This document shows, in pieces, positions 30,425 to 39,487 of a stretch of DNA of 64,000 nt. Under the pieces are notes generated by a model. That model was not told the origin of the DNA. It was given only the letters and a program-made list of their open reading frames with translations, and searched no databases. How positions within the stretch are numbered: the stretch's first letter is position 1; each line of letters starts with the position of its first letter. The translations under genes and the position numbers were made by a program. Origin of the DNA: Streptomyces sp. NBC_01451 (GTDB lineage: Bacteria > Actinomycetota > Actinomycetes > Streptomycetales > Streptomycetaceae); the NCBI RefSeq assembly GCF_036227485.1, contig NZ_CP109479.1, positions 7,998,001 through 8,062,000 on the forward strand. The letters run 5' to 3'.

Positions 30425-31348
30425 ATGGGTGATGCGGAGGGCAGGGCCGTGCAGTCGTCGGGGGTCGCGCGACGGGTTCCGGACCTCGGGGCGATGGAGC
30501 TGCTGCTGGCCGTGGCGCGGCTGGGGAGTCTCGGACGGGCGGCGCAGGAACTGGGCGTCACCCAGCCGGCCGCCAGCAGCCGCATCCGGTCGATGGAACG
30601 CCAGCTGGGTGTGGCCCTCGTGGACCGCTCGCCGCGCGGGTCCCGGCTGACGGACGCCGGTGTGCTCGTCACCGACTGGGCCCGGCGGGTCGTGGAGGCG
30701 GCGGAGGCCTTCGACGCCGGGGCGCAGGCCCTGCGTACGCGGCGCGACTCCCGGCTGCGGGTGGCGGCCAGCATGACCATCGCCGAGTACCTGCTCCCGG
30801 GCTGGCTCCTGGCGCTGCGCGCGCTCCGGCCTGAGACCGCGGTGTCGCTGCTCGCGGGGAACTCGGCGGCGGTGGCCGAACGCGTCCTGTCGGACGAGGC
30901 CGACCTCGGCTTCGTGGAGGGGACGGGCGTACCGAGCGGGCTGGACTCGGTGGTCGTCGCGAAGGACCGGCTGATCGTGGTGACGGCGCCGGGGCACCCG
31001 TGGGCGCGGCGGCGGAAGCCGGTGGGGGCCGAGGAGTTGGCGGTGACGCCGTTGATCCTCCGGGAGGAGGGGTCGGGGACGCGGCAGGTGCTGAACACCG
31101 CGCTGGGCGGGCTGGCGCGTCCGCTGATCGAGCTGTCGTCGACGACCGCGGTGAAGGCGTCGGCGGTGGGTGGGGCGGGGCCCGCGGTGCTGAGCGAACT
31201 GGCGGTGGGGGAGGAGTTGTCGACGCGGCGGCTGGTGTGTGTGCCGTTGGACGGGGTGCGGCTGGATCGGGAGCTGCGGGCGGTGTGGCCGACGGGGCAT
31301 CGGCCGGTGGGGCCGGCGCGGGAGCTGTTGGGGTTGACGCGGGGGTGA
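30425..31348 (+). CDS. LysR-family transcriptional regulator
   Basis: This 307-residue LysR-type regulator has an N-terminal winged helix (about residues 20-80, core LGSLGRAAQELGVTQPAASSRIRSMERQLG) followed by the periplasmic-binding-like effector domain. It is transcribed away from the TDT transporter gene with a 70-bp shared promoter region, the usual arrangement for a LysR activator and its target. The ATG at 30425 gives the normal family length. Confidence 0.9.
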   Translation: MGDAEGRAVQSSGVARRVPDLGAMELLLAVARLGSLGRAAQELGVTQPAASSRIRSMERQLGVALVDRSPRGSRLTDAGVLVTDWARRVVEAAEAFDAGAQALRTRRDSRLRVAASMTIAEYLLPGWLLALRALRPETAVSLLAGNSAAVAERVLSDEADLGFVEGTGVPSGLDSVVVAKDRLIVVTAPGHPWARRRKPVGAEELAVTPLILREEGSGTRQVLNTALGGLARPLIELSSTTAVKASAVGGAGPAVLSELAVGEELSTRRLVCVPLDGVRLDRELRAVWPTGHRPVGPARELLGLTRG

Positions 31349-31372
31349 GGGGTGGGTGGGCGGTGAGGGTTT

Positions 31373-31500
31373 CGCCCCCGCCGCCCCTACCCGTCCCATC
31401 CGGTTCCTGGGGGCTGCGCCCCCAGACCCCCGCTGTCGGCCCTGAACGGGCCTTGTCCTCAAACTCCCCCAGAGGGGGGACCCCCAGACGGGCTGGATAC
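31373..31500. repeat. dispersed GC-rich extragenic repeat, copy 2
   Basis: This repeat shares its block order with 6653-6758 (CGCCCCCGCCGCCCC, GGGGGCTGC, CCCCAGACCCCCGCT, CGGCCCTGAA, GTCCTCAA, GACGGGCTGGATA). Relative to copy 1 it carries an extra CTCCCCCAGAGG...CCCAG segment of about 20 bases. It lies just after the LysR gene and before the 3' end of the PuuD-like gene. Confidence 0.7.
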
Positions 31501-31513
31501 GTGGGCCTTGTCC

Positions 31514-32218
31514 TCAAAAAGCGGCGGACCGGCTGAAGGCCACCAACGCCTCCATCACCCTCACGTCCTCGCCCATCTCCGGGTGCCACTGCACTCCCAG
31601 TACCCACCCGGAACCCTCCGCCTCCACCGCCTCCACCGTTCCGTCCGTCGCGTACGCCGATGGCACGAGGTTCCTTCCCAGGCGGTCCACCGCCTGATGA
31701 TGGAAGGTCGGTACCGATGTCTCCTCCGGTACCGCCTCCGCGTAGCGCGTGCCCGGTACCGGCTTCACCGTGTGGTGGCCGAAGACGCCCGGCGTCTCCG
31801 CGTGGCCGTCGATGTGCTGGACGAGCGTGCCGCCCAGGGCGACGTTCAGCAGCTGCATGCCCCGGCAGATGCCCAGCAGCGGGGTGCCGGTCGCCAACGC
31901 GGCCTCGATCAGGGCCAGTTCCCAGGTGTCCCGGGCCTCGGCGGGCGGTCCCGTGCGCGGGTCGCGCGCCTCGCCGTACCGGGCCGGATCGACGTCGGGG
32001 CCGCCCGCGATCACGACACCGTCGAGCCGGGCGACCGTCGCGGCGGCGTGGGCCGGGTCGTCCGGTGGGAGCATCGCGGCGATGCCCCCGGCCCGCTGCA
32101 CGAGCCGCGGATACCCGGCCGGCAGCAGTGCCGCGGGCAGCTCCCACGCACCCCAGCGCGTCCTGGACTCCAGGTAGGTGCTGACGCCGATGAGCGGTCG
32201 TCGTCCGGTCGTGGTCAC
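31514..32218 (-). CDS. gamma-glutamyl-gamma-aminobutyrate hydrolase (PuuD-like)
   Basis: This 234-residue class I glutamine-amidotransferase-like hydrolase has the nucleophile elbow GICRGMQ (catalytic Cys) and the late QWHPE (His, Glu). PuuD-type enzymes cleave the gamma-glutamyl bond after amine oxidation, releasing glutamate. Start GTG 32218 follows GGGAG; in-frame sequence upstream runs into the promoter motif at 32260. It sits beside a FadR-type regulator, a GlnA4-like ligase, an aldehyde dehydrogenase and an SDR. Together these form a gamma-glutamylation route for an amine or ethanolamine. The gene order resembles S. coelicolor SCO1615-1611, from memory. Confidence 0.88.
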   Translation of the reverse strand: MTTTGRRPLIGVSTYLESRTRWGAWELPAALLPAGYPRLVQRAGGIAAMLPPDDPAHAAATVARLDGVVIAGGPDVDPARYGEARDPRTGPPAEARDTWELALIEAALATGTPLLGICRGMQLLNVALGGTLVQHIDGHAETPGVFGHHTVKPVPGTRYAEAVPEETSVPTFHHQAVDRLGRNLVPSAYATDGTVEAVEAEGSGWVLGVQWHPEMGEDVRVMEALVAFSRSAAF

Positions 32219-32259
32219 GAGGGTCTCCCTGGCATCCAGCGGGCAATCGGTTCGGCTTT

Positions 32260-32281
32260 CAATGGCGTAAGGCCATACCTT
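32260..32281. promoter_or_regulatory. shared 22-bp motif upstream of the PuuD-like gene
   Basis: The plus strand reads CAATGG, nine variable bases, ATACCTT. The same arrangement with identical spacing occurs at 33081-33102 (15 of 22 positions equal). It starts 42 bp upstream of the hydrolase start. Probable operator or promoter element common to the amine-utilisation genes, perhaps bound by the FadR-type regulator between them. Confidence 0.5.
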
Positions 32282-32323
32282 TGCCGACCCGTGTCCCGGC
32301 TGGCAACCCACGTCCCACTCGCG

Positions 32324-33058
32324 TCACGCCAGGAACCCCCGCAACAGCGCCGCCGTCCCCGAGCAGTGCTCCCGCATCATCTCCCGCGCCCCGTCGGCGT
32401 CCCCGTCGAGCACCGCGTCCACCAGTGCCGCGTGCTGCCGCTGCGAGTGCTCCAGGTTGCGCACCAGCAGCGGGATGCAGTCCAGCAGGTCGTTCACCGT
32501 CGCCCGTACCGCCGCGTACTGCGAGGTCAGCGTCGGGGAGCCGCACAGCTCGGACAGGGTGAGGTGGAGCAGGGTGTCCAGGCGGCGGTAGTCCGGCAGT
32601 GGCGCGTCCTGCGTGCGGGACAGGGCGTCCCTCAGCCGGTCCGCCTGCTCGGGCGACAGCCCGTGCTGCGCGCACAGGCCGGCGGCGCCCACCTCCAGCA
32701 CCTCCCGGAAGCGCAGGACGTCCTCGATGTCGACCACGCTGATCCGTCGCCGCAGTTCGTCCTCGCCGCCCGCGCCGTCCCGGGGGAGTACGAACGTGCC
32801 GCCGTACCGGCCGCGCCGCGACTCCACGAGCCCCTGGTCCTGGAGCACCTTCAGCACCTCGCGCAGCGTCACCCGGCTGATCCCGAGGCGCTCCGCGAGT
32901 TCGCGCTCGGCCGGCAGCCGCTCGCCGCCCGGGACCAGGCCCAGCCGTACGACCTGCAGGATCTGTTCCAGCGCCTCCTCGAAACCGTTGCCCGCCCGCA
33001 CGGGCCGCAGTACCGGCGTCAACCGGTCCTCCAAGCCGCCCTCCGCGTCCAGCGACAT
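32324..33058 (-). CDS. FadR-type GntR-family regulator (FCD domain)
   Basis: This 244-residue regulator has an N-terminal winged helix (EEALEQILQVVRLGLVPGGERLPAERELAERLGISRVTLREVLKVLQ) and a C-terminal all-helical FCD ligand domain. It is divergent from the glnA4-like operon and reads towards the PuuD-like gene, so it probably controls both. ATG 33058 (MSLDAEGG) is chosen over a TTG seven codons upstream. The corresponding S. coelicolor gene would be SCO1614 by gene order. The ligand is probably the amine substrate or a gamma-glutamyl intermediate, which is inference. Confidence 0.88.
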   Translation of the reverse strand: MSLDAEGGLEDRLTPVLRPVRAGNGFEEALEQILQVVRLGLVPGGERLPAERELAERLGISRVTLREVLKVLQDQGLVESRRGRYGGTFVLPRDGAGGEDELRRRISVVDIEDVLRFREVLEVGAAGLCAQHGLSPEQADRLRDALSRTQDAPLPDYRRLDTLLHLTLSELCGSPTLTSQYAAVRATVNDLLDCIPLLVRNLEHSQRQHAALVDAVLDGDADGAREMMREHCSGTAALLRGFLA

Positions 33059-33080
33059 CTCGTCGTGCCCCCTTCCCAAG

Positions 33081-33102
33081 CAATGGTTCTCCGCAATACC
33101 TT
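33081..33102. promoter_or_regulatory. shared 22-bp motif between the FadR-type regulator and glnA4-like gene
   Basis: It reads CAATGG, nine bases, ATACCTT, as at 32260-32281. It lies 22 bp upstream of the regulator start and 52 bp upstream of the ligase start. One protein bound here could act on both directions. Confidence 0.5.
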
Positions 33103-33154
33103 ATGGCTTCCGGCCCGGCCGGAAAAAACGCGCAGAAGCCGAAGGAGCTTTCCC

Positions 33155-34525
33155 GTGGCAGACCGCACACCCCCGCTGAGCGTCGAGGAGCTGCACGCCC
33201 TCGTCGCGAGCGGAGAGATCGACACTGTTGTCCTGGCCTTCCCCGACATGCAAGGGCGGCTCCAGGGCAAGCGGTTCGCCGCCCGCTTCTTCCTCGACGA
33301 CGTCCTGGAGCACGGCACCGAAGGCTGCAACTACCTCCTCGCCGTCGACACCGAGATGAACACGGTCGACGGCTACGAGATGTCCAGCTGGGAGCGCGGG
33401 TACGGCGACTTCGCCATGCATCCCGACCTGTCCACGCTCCGACGGCTCCCCTGGAACACGGGTACGGCGTTCCTCGTCGCCGACCTCGCCTGGAACGACG
33501 GCTCCCCGGTCGTCGCCGCGCCCCGGCAGGTCCTCCGCCGCCAGCTGGACCGGCTCGCCGAGCACGGATTCACCGCCAAGGTCGGCACCGAGCTCGAATT
33601 CATCGTCTTCAAGGACACCTACGAGCAGGCCTGGGACGCCAACTACCGCGGACTGACCCCGGCCAACCAGTACAACATCGACTACTCGGTACTCGGCACC
33701 GGCCGCATCGAGCCCCTGCTGCGCCGCATCCGCAACGAGATGACGGCCGCCGGACTGATCGTCGAGTCCGCCAAGGGCGAGTGCAACCCGGGCCAGCACG
33801 AGATCGCCTTCAAGTACGACGACGCCCTCGTCACCTGCGACCAGCACGCCGTCTACAAGACCGGGGCCAAGGAGATCGCCAGCCAGGAGGGCGTCTCGCT
33901 CACCTTCATGGCCAAGTACAACGAGCGCGAGGGCAACTCCTGCCACATCCACCTCTCGCTCGCCGACGCCGACGGCACGAACGTCATGGCCGGCACCGCG
34001 GCCGACCCCGGCGGCATGTCCGAGGTGATGCGGTACTTCCTCGCCGGGCAGCTCGCCGCCCTCCGGGACTTCTCGCTGCTCTACGCGCCCAACATCAACT
34101 CGTACAAGCGGTTCCAGCCGGGCTCGTTCGCGCCGACCGCCGTCGCCTGGGGCTACGACAACCGCACCTGCGCGCTGCGGATCGTCGGCCACGGCCGGTC
34201 CATGCGGTTCGAGAACCGGCTCCCCGGTGGTGACGTCAACCCGTACCTCGCCGTCGCCGGGCTGGTCGCCGCCGGGCTGTACGGGATCGAGCAGAAGCTG
34301 GAACTGCCCGAGGTGTGCGCCGGCAACGCGTACGCCGGCGACTACGCGCACGTCCCGACCACCCTGCGCGAGGCCGCCGAGCTGTGGGAGAACAGTCCGA
34401 TCGCCCGGGCCGCCTTCGGTGACGAGGTGGTCGCCCACTACCGCAACATGGCCCGCGTCGAACTCGACGCCTTCGACGCCGCGGTGACCGACTGGGAGCT
34501 TCGCCGCTCCTTCGAACGCTTGTGA
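33155..34525 (+). CDS. glnA4: gamma-glutamylamide (polyamine/ethanolamine) synthetase, GlnA4-like
   Basis: This 456-residue glutamine-synthetase-fold ligase shows GTELEFIVF, KGECNPGQHEIAF, GNSCHIHLSL, NSYKRFQPG and RFENRLPGGDVNPY. It lacks the features of a nitrogen-assimilating GlnA and matches the glutamylpolyamine-type group. The S. coelicolor relative in this gene order, GlnA4 (SCO1613), is reported to make gamma-glutamylethanolamide from glutamate, ethanolamine and ATP. The GTG start at 33155 follows GAAGGAG by 7 bases. The aldehyde dehydrogenase gene starts at its 3' end, so product oxidation is coupled to ligation. Confidence 0.88.
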   Translation: MADRTPPLSVEELHALVASGEIDTVVLAFPDMQGRLQGKRFAARFFLDDVLEHGTEGCNYLLAVDTEMNTVDGYEMSSWERGYGDFAMHPDLSTLRRLPWNTGTAFLVADLAWNDGSPVVAAPRQVLRRQLDRLAEHGFTAKVGTELEFIVFKDTYEQAWDANYRGLTPANQYNIDYSVLGTGRIEPLLRRIRNEMTAAGLIVESAKGECNPGQHEIAFKYDDALVTCDQHAVYKTGAKEIASQEGVSLTFMAKYNEREGNSCHIHLSLADADGTNVMAGTAADPGGMSEVMRYFLAGQLAALRDFSLLYAPNINSYKRFQPGSFAPTAVAWGYDNRTCALRIVGHGRSMRFENRLPGGDVNPYLAVAGLVAAGLYGIEQKLELPEVCAGNAYAGDYAHVPTTLREAAELWENSPIARAAFGDEVVAHYRNMARVELDAFDAAVTDWELRRSFERL

Positions 34526-34536
34526 GAGGTCCTTTC

Positions 34537-35940
34537 TTGTCGTACGAGCATGAGCGCGAACTCGCCCACGAGCGTGAGCTTCGCGTCCTCAACCCCGCCA
34601 CCGAGGACGTCGTGGCCACCGTCCCCGCCGCCACCCGGGAGGACGTCGACGCGGCCGTCGCACGGGCCACGCGGGCACAGGCGCGCTGGGCCGCCCTCGC
34701 GCCCGCCGACCGGGCCCGTCTGCTGCGCCGCTTCGCGGCCACCGTCGACGAACACCTCGAAGAACTGGCCCAGTTGGAGGTACGGGAGGCCGGGCACGTC
34801 ATCGGCAACGCGCGCTGGGAGGCGGGCAACGTCCGTGATCTGCTCGACTACGCGGCGGGCGGTGTCGAGCGGCTGACCGGGCGGCAGATCCCGGTCGCCG
34901 GCGGCATCGACATCACCCTCCTCGAACCGCTCGGCGTCGTCGGGGTCATCGCGCCCTGGAACTTCCCCATGCCGATCGCCGCCTGGGGCACGGCTCCCGC
35001 ACTCGCCGCGGGCAACGCGGTGATCCTCAAGCCCGCCGAGACCACTCCGCTGACCGCCCTGCGCCTCGCTGAACTCGCCCTGGCGGCGGGCCTGCCGGCG
35101 GACCTGTTCCAGGTGCTGCCGGGCCACGGTCCGGTCGCGGGCAACGCGCTCGTCGAGCACCCGGGCATCGCGAAGATCGTCTTCACCGGGTCGACGGGAG
35201 TGGGCAAGCAGGTACTGGCGAAGGGGTCCGCGCTCCTCAAGCGCGTCACCCTCGAACTCGGCGGCAAGAGCCCCAACATCGTCTTCGCCGACGCGGACAT
35301 CGAGGCCGCCGCGGCCGCCACGCCCATGTCGTTCCTCGACAACTCCGGCCAGGACTGCTGCGCCCGCACCCGCATCCTCGTCCAGCGCTCCGTGTACGAC
35401 CGCTTCCTCGGTCTGCTCGCGCCCGCCGTCGAGTCCGTCCTCGTCGGCGACCCGGCGGACGAGAAGACCCAGATGGGCCCGCTGATCTCCCGGGCCCAGC
35501 TGGACCGCGTACGCGGGTACGTCACCGACGACCTGGCCGGCATCCGGGGCGAGGCGCCCGCGGGCCCCGGCTTCTGGTTCCCGCCCACCGTCCTCACCGA
35601 CGTCGACCCGCACGCGCGCGTGGCCGTCGAGGAGGTCTTCGGCCCCGTCGCCGTCGTCCTCCCCTTCGACGACGAGGCGGACGCCGTGGCGCTCGCCAAC
35701 GGCACCGACTACGGCCTCTCCGGCTCCATCTGGACCCGGGACGTCGGCCGCGCCCTGCGGGTGTCGCAGGCCGTCCGGGCCGGCAACCTGTCCGTCAACT
35801 CGCACTCCAGCGTGCGCTATTGGACCCCCTTCGGCGGCTTCAAGCAGTCCGGGATCGGCCGCGAGCTCGGCCCGGACGCCCTCACCGCCTTCACCGAGAC
35901 GAAGAACGTCTTCATCAGCACGGAAGGCCCCGCACAGTGA
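34537..35940 (+). CDS. aldehyde dehydrogenase family protein
   Basis: This NAD(P)-dependent aldehyde dehydrogenase has 467 residues from the chosen start. Active-site features are GVIAPWNFPMP, GSTGVGKQ, the general base Glu240 (LELGG), catalytic Cys274 (SGQDCCAR) and EVFGPV. In this operon it would oxidise the aldehyde formed from a gamma-glutamylated amino alcohol or amine. TTG 34537 is preceded by GAGAGG; GTG 34522, which overlaps the glnA4 stop, is the alternative and adds five residues. The SDR gene overlaps its end by GTGA. Confidence 0.9.
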   Translation: MSYEHERELAHERELRVLNPATEDVVATVPAATREDVDAAVARATRAQARWAALAPADRARLLRRFAATVDEHLEELAQLEVREAGHVIGNARWEAGNVRDLLDYAAGGVERLTGRQIPVAGGIDITLLEPLGVVGVIAPWNFPMPIAAWGTAPALAAGNAVILKPAETTPLTALRLAELALAAGLPADLFQVLPGHGPVAGNALVEHPGIAKIVFTGSTGVGKQVLAKGSALLKRVTLELGGKSPNIVFADADIEAAAAATPMSFLDNSGQDCCARTRILVQRSVYDRFLGLLAPAVESVLVGDPADEKTQMGPLISRAQLDRVRGYVTDDLAGIRGEAPAGPGFWFPPTVLTDVDPHARVAVEEVFGPVAVVLPFDDEADAVALANGTDYGLSGSIWTRDVGRALRVSQAVRAGNLSVNSHSSVRYWTPFGGFKQSGIGRELGPDALTAFTETKNVFISTEGPAQ

Positions 35941-36746
35941 CCGAATCGACGACAACGACCTCCACGGGCGAAGCCGCCATCTGCCGACGCCTAGTCGGCC
36001 GTACCGCCGTCATCACCGGTGCCGGCAGCGGCATCGGCCTCGCCACCGCGCGCAGGCTCGCCTCCGAGGGCGCCCACGTCGTCTGCGGCGACGTCGACGA
36101 GACGCGCGGCAAGGCCGCCGCCGAAGAGGTGGGCGGGACCTTCGTCAAGGTCGACGTCACCGACCCCGAGCAGGTCGAAGCGCTCTTCAAGACGGCCTAC
36201 GACACCTACGGCAGCGTCGACATCGCGTTCAACAACGCCGGTATCTCGCCGCCCGACGACGACTCGATCCTGGATACCGGCCTGGAGGCCTGGAAGCGCG
36301 TCCAGGAGGTCAACCTGACCTCCGTCTTCCTGTGCTGCAAGGCCGCGATCCCCTACATGCGACGCCAGGGCAAGGGCTCGATCATCAACACGGCCTCGTT
36401 CGTCGCGAGGATGGGCGCGGCCACCTCCCAGATCTCGTACACCGCGTCCAAGGGCGGCGTCCTCGCCATGACCCGCGAACTCGGCGTGCAGTTCGCCCGG
36501 GAGGGCATCCGCGTCAACGCCCTCTGCCCGGGACCGGTCAACACCCCGCTCCTCCAGGAACTGTTCGCCAAGGACCCCGAGCGCGCCGCCCGCCGGCTCG
36601 TCCACATCCCGGTCGGACGGTTCGCCGAGGCCGACGAGATCGCCGCCGCCGTCGCCTTCCTGGCCAGCGACGACTCCTCGTTCGTCAACGCCACCGACTT
36701 CCTGGTCGACGGCGGCATCGCGGGCGCGTACGTCACACCCGTGTAG
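35937..36746 (+). CDS. short-chain dehydrogenase/reductase
   Basis: This 269-residue SDR has the cofactor motif TGAGSGIG (residues 27-34), NNAG, an active-site Ser in the INTASF region, and Tyr168-x-x-x-Lys172 (YTASKGG). The family oxidises alcohols or reduces ketones with NAD(P). GTG 35937 overlaps the aldehyde dehydrogenase stop (GTGA). As the last gene of the amine-utilisation operon it could oxidise a gamma-glutamylated amino alcohol to the aldehyde that the neighbour finishes. A hairpin follows at about 80 bases. Confidence 0.9.
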   Translation: MTESTTTTSTGEAAICRRLVGRTAVITGAGSGIGLATARRLASEGAHVVCGDVDETRGKAAAEEVGGTFVKVDVTDPEQVEALFKTAYDTYGSVDIAFNNAGISPPDDDSILDTGLEAWKRVQEVNLTSVFLCCKAAIPYMRRQGKGSIINTASFVARMGAATSQISYTASKGGVLAMTRELGVQFAREGIRVNALCPGPVNTPLLQELFAKDPERAARRLVHIPVGRFAEADEIAAAVAFLASDDSSFVNATDFLVDGGIAGAYVTPV

Positions 36747-37207
36747 GCAACAGCCGTACGCCTTCCGGGTGTTGGAGGACACCGCGACAGCCGGACCGGT
36801 CACCGGCGCGCACCCGAAGAGCCCCCGCCCCCGCCGCGCCCCGGCGGGGGGCCGAGACAGCGCCAGGGGCATGCCCTCGCGTCCCGGGGCACCCTGTCCG
36901 CGGCCCGAGGGCGGCCCGGCCGTGACGGGCAGGACAGCGGCGCGGGCGCCCATGGGGGAGACCTGCCGGACATGATTACCGCAGGGCAGGGGGACGATCC
37001 GGGCAGAAGCCCCGGTGCTGCGGACTGGTTCCCGTTCGGTGGGTGTCAACCCGTAGAGTGACGCTTCACGCAGGGAGGAACCACCGCGCGCGGAGGTACG
37101 CGCCCGGATGAGCGCCCGCCCGCGCGGGTATGCCTGCCCGGGACGGCCGCGTCCCGCGCCGCACGGACTCCGCGGCCCTGCGCCGGTACGAGGAAACGGG
37201 GGGGTGC
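36747..37207. promoter_or_regulatory. intergenic region before the proline-rich membrane protein gene
   Basis: This 461-bp gap contains a hairpin at 36828-36850 that probably ends the upstream operon. Around 37054-37059 there is a TAGAGT that could be a -10 element for the downstream gene, without a good -35. I see no coding signal. Confidence 0.4.
36828..36850 (+). terminator. hairpin after the amine-utilisation operon
   Basis: Arms 36828-36836 (CCCCCGCCG) and 36842-36850 pair perfectly over a 5-base loop, about 80 bases past the SDR stop. No U-tract. Confidence 0.55.
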
Positions 37208-39487
37208 ATGAGCACGGAAGCGCGCCGCGCCTCCATTCCCCCGCGCCCGGCCACTCCTCCACCGACGACCGAGCCGCCGGTCACGGACGGCACGGGCGCC
37301 ACGGCCGAGGAAGCGCCGGGTGTGCCGGGGACCGGCAGGAACGGCGCGGGAAGCGACGGCCGGGAGCCGGGCGCGACCGGTGGCGCGGCGCCCGTGTCCG
37401 GGCGTACGCCCGCTGCACCGGGTACGGCCGCCGGCCCCACGACATCCGGCTCGACGCCTCCCGCCGTCCCCGCGCCGACGCCGAACACCGCGACGGACGC
37501 GGCCCCACCCCGGTTCCCGCACCTGAGCGCTCCCTCCCGGGAGGCCCGCGAGGCCACCGACCCCATAGCCCCGCCCCCGCCGCCCTCCTCGGCCGGGTTC
37601 CCCGACGCGCCCCCGGCCGGCCGCACTTCGGCGGCGCCGCGCCCCCGCCCCGACCTGCCGCCGCGCCCGGCCCACCAGCCTCCCGTGGCGCCCTGGCGCC
37701 CGAGCGCCCTCGCCGACGTCGAGCCGGAGACCACCAGACGCCTCCGCAAGCCCCCGCCGACCGTCCCGCCACGCACCGGCGAGACACCCCCCGGCCCGAA
37801 CGGCAGACCGGCCCCCGGTCCCCAGGCGCGCGCCACCGACCTCCCCCCGACCGCCCCCGAAGCCGGACCGCGCACCCCGGACCAGCCCTTCACCCCCACC
37901 GGCCGCCCGTACCGCCTGGGCTCCCCCAGGACACCGAACACCGCCCCGGGCACCGCCGAGACGCCCGCCACGCCCGCCGCTCCTTCGCGCTCGGCGAACG
38001 CGCCCTCCGCTCCCACGGGGCGCCCGTACGTCCCGGAGCCGCCCCGGCCGCCGATCGGCCGCCCGGGCACCGCTCAGGGGCAGTCGGCGCCCGCCGCTCC
38101 TTCGCGTCCGGCGAGCGCGCCCTCCGCTCCTGCTGGGCGCCCGTATCTCCCGAACCCGCCTGGAGCCGACCAGTTCCAGTCGCCGAACGGCCGTCCGGGT
38201 GCCCCCGAGGCGCAGTCGGCGCCCGCCGCTCCTTCGCGTCCCGCGAACACCCCTGCCGGTCGCCCCTACCTGTCGAACACACCGGTGGGGCACTCGCCGA
38301 AGGCTCCGGGGGCACGGCCGGGCACCGCCGAGACACCCCCGGCGCCCGTCGAACGGCCGCGTCCGGCGAACACGCCCTCCGGTCCGGCCGGGCGCCCGTA
38401 CGTCCCGGAGCCGTCCCAGCCGTCGAACGGCCGCCCGGGTACCGAGGGGACCGCCCCGGCGCCCGCGGAACCTCCGCGCCCGGTGACGGGCACCCCTGCC
38501 GGTCGTCCGTACCTGCCGAACCCGTCGCCGGGCGCCCCGCCGAAGGCGCCGGGTACCGCCGAGGCGCCCCCGGCGCCCGCAGAACCTCCCCGTCCCGCGA
38601 ACGCGCCCGGCGTGCCCGACCCCGCCCTCTCCTGGAGCGCCTCCTACGGCGACACCGGTGCCGTCGGTTCCGGGCGGCCCGTCGTCTCGCTCGCGCAACC
38701 CGATGTGTACGGCGTCGCCACGAGACCCCGCTCCTTCAGCGGGCGGGCGCTGCTGGCCGTCGCCTGTGCCGTGCTCGGGCTCGGGCTCATCGGCGGTGCG
38801 CTGACCGGGAGTTGGCTGACCGGCGACGAATCCGGGGACGCCGGTGCGCGTACCGCGTTCACCGAGGCGGGGACTCTCTGGCACAGCGTCCCCGTGGACC
38901 AGCTCTTCCCGCCCACCATCGAGGGCGACGGAGCCGGCCCCGGCGGCGCCGACCGCACCTGGACCCGGATCGCCGTGGCCCCGGACACCGGCTGCGCCGA
39001 CGCCTTCGACCCGCTGCTGCGCAAAGCCCTCGCGCCCGTCGGCTGCGAGCGCCTGCTGCGCGCCACCTACACCGACGAGACGCAGAGCTACGTCACCACC
39101 GTCGGCCTGCTCTTCACCAAGGCCGACGCCACCGCGATGCGCGCCCTGCGCACCCGCTTCAGCAACGAGAACCTCGACCGCCGTACCGACCTGATGCCCC
39201 GCCCCTACGCCGCGAAGAACACCGTCGCCGACGACTTCACGGACGCCCAGCGCGCCTCCTGGACGATCTCCGTCCTCACCGACGCCCCCGTCGTCACCTA
39301 CGCCGTCTCCGGCTGGGCCGACGGCCGCACCGTCGACGCCCCGCAGCCCGCCGAGGAGGCCATGGCGTCCGGTACCACCACGGCCCTCGCCCAGGCGGGC
39401 CTCGGCCACGAGGCGAAGGGCCTGGCGGACCGCGTCGAACGGGCCCTGCGAAAGACCGTCAGCTCGGCCGCGAAGTTGCCGTCATGA
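37208..39487 (+). CDS. large proline-rich, single-pass membrane protein
   Basis: This 759-residue protein has a first half of about 500 residues that is Pro/Ala/Arg-rich and disordered, built from degenerate units of the form APSRPANAPSAPAGRPYLPNPP. A single membrane helix (about residues 517-540, LLAVACAVLGLGLIGGALTGSWL) follows, then an extracellular domain of about 220 residues with two Cys (GCADAF..., VGCERLL). No known family recognised. ATG 37208 lies behind a purine-rich GGGGGG. Its stop overlaps the start of the mycosin-like protease gene (ATGA), so the two proteins are made together and probably work together at the membrane. Confidence 0.8.
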   Translation: MSTEARRASIPPRPATPPPTTEPPVTDGTGATAEEAPGVPGTGRNGAGSDGREPGATGGAAPVSGRTPAAPGTAAGPTTSGSTPPAVPAPTPNTATDAAPPRFPHLSAPSREAREATDPIAPPPPPSSAGFPDAPPAGRTSAAPRPRPDLPPRPAHQPPVAPWRPSALADVEPETTRRLRKPPPTVPPRTGETPPGPNGRPAPGPQARATDLPPTAPEAGPRTPDQPFTPTGRPYRLGSPRTPNTAPGTAETPATPAAPSRSANAPSAPTGRPYVPEPPRPPIGRPGTAQGQSAPAAPSRPASAPSAPAGRPYLPNPPGADQFQSPNGRPGAPEAQSAPAAPSRPANTPAGRPYLSNTPVGHSPKAPGARPGTAETPPAPVERPRPANTPSGPAGRPYVPEPSQPSNGRPGTEGTAPAPAEPPRPVTGTPAGRPYLPNPSPGAPPKAPGTAEAPPAPAEPPRPANAPGVPDPALSWSASYGDTGAVGSGRPVVSLAQPDVYGVATRPRSFSGRALLAVACAVLGLGLIGGALTGSWLTGDESGDAGARTAFTEAGTLWHSVPVDQLFPPTIEGDGAGPGGADRTWTRIAVAPDTGCADAFDPLLRKALAPVGCERLLRATYTDETQSYVTTVGLLFTKADATAMRALRTRFSNENLDRRTDLMPRPYAAKNTVADDFTDAQRASWTISVLTDAPVVTYAVSGWADGRTVDAPQPAEEAMASGTTTALAQAGLGHEAKGLADRVERALRKTVSSAAKLPS
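37970..38620 (+). repeat. imperfect coding repeats of a proline-rich segment
   Basis: At least five degenerate copies of a unit encoding roughly PAAPSRPANAPSAPAGRPY recur, with DNA blocks such as CTCCTTCGCGTCC and GGGCGCCCGTA repeated. Such arrays vary in copy number between strains and are prone to assembly collapse. Confidence 0.7.
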
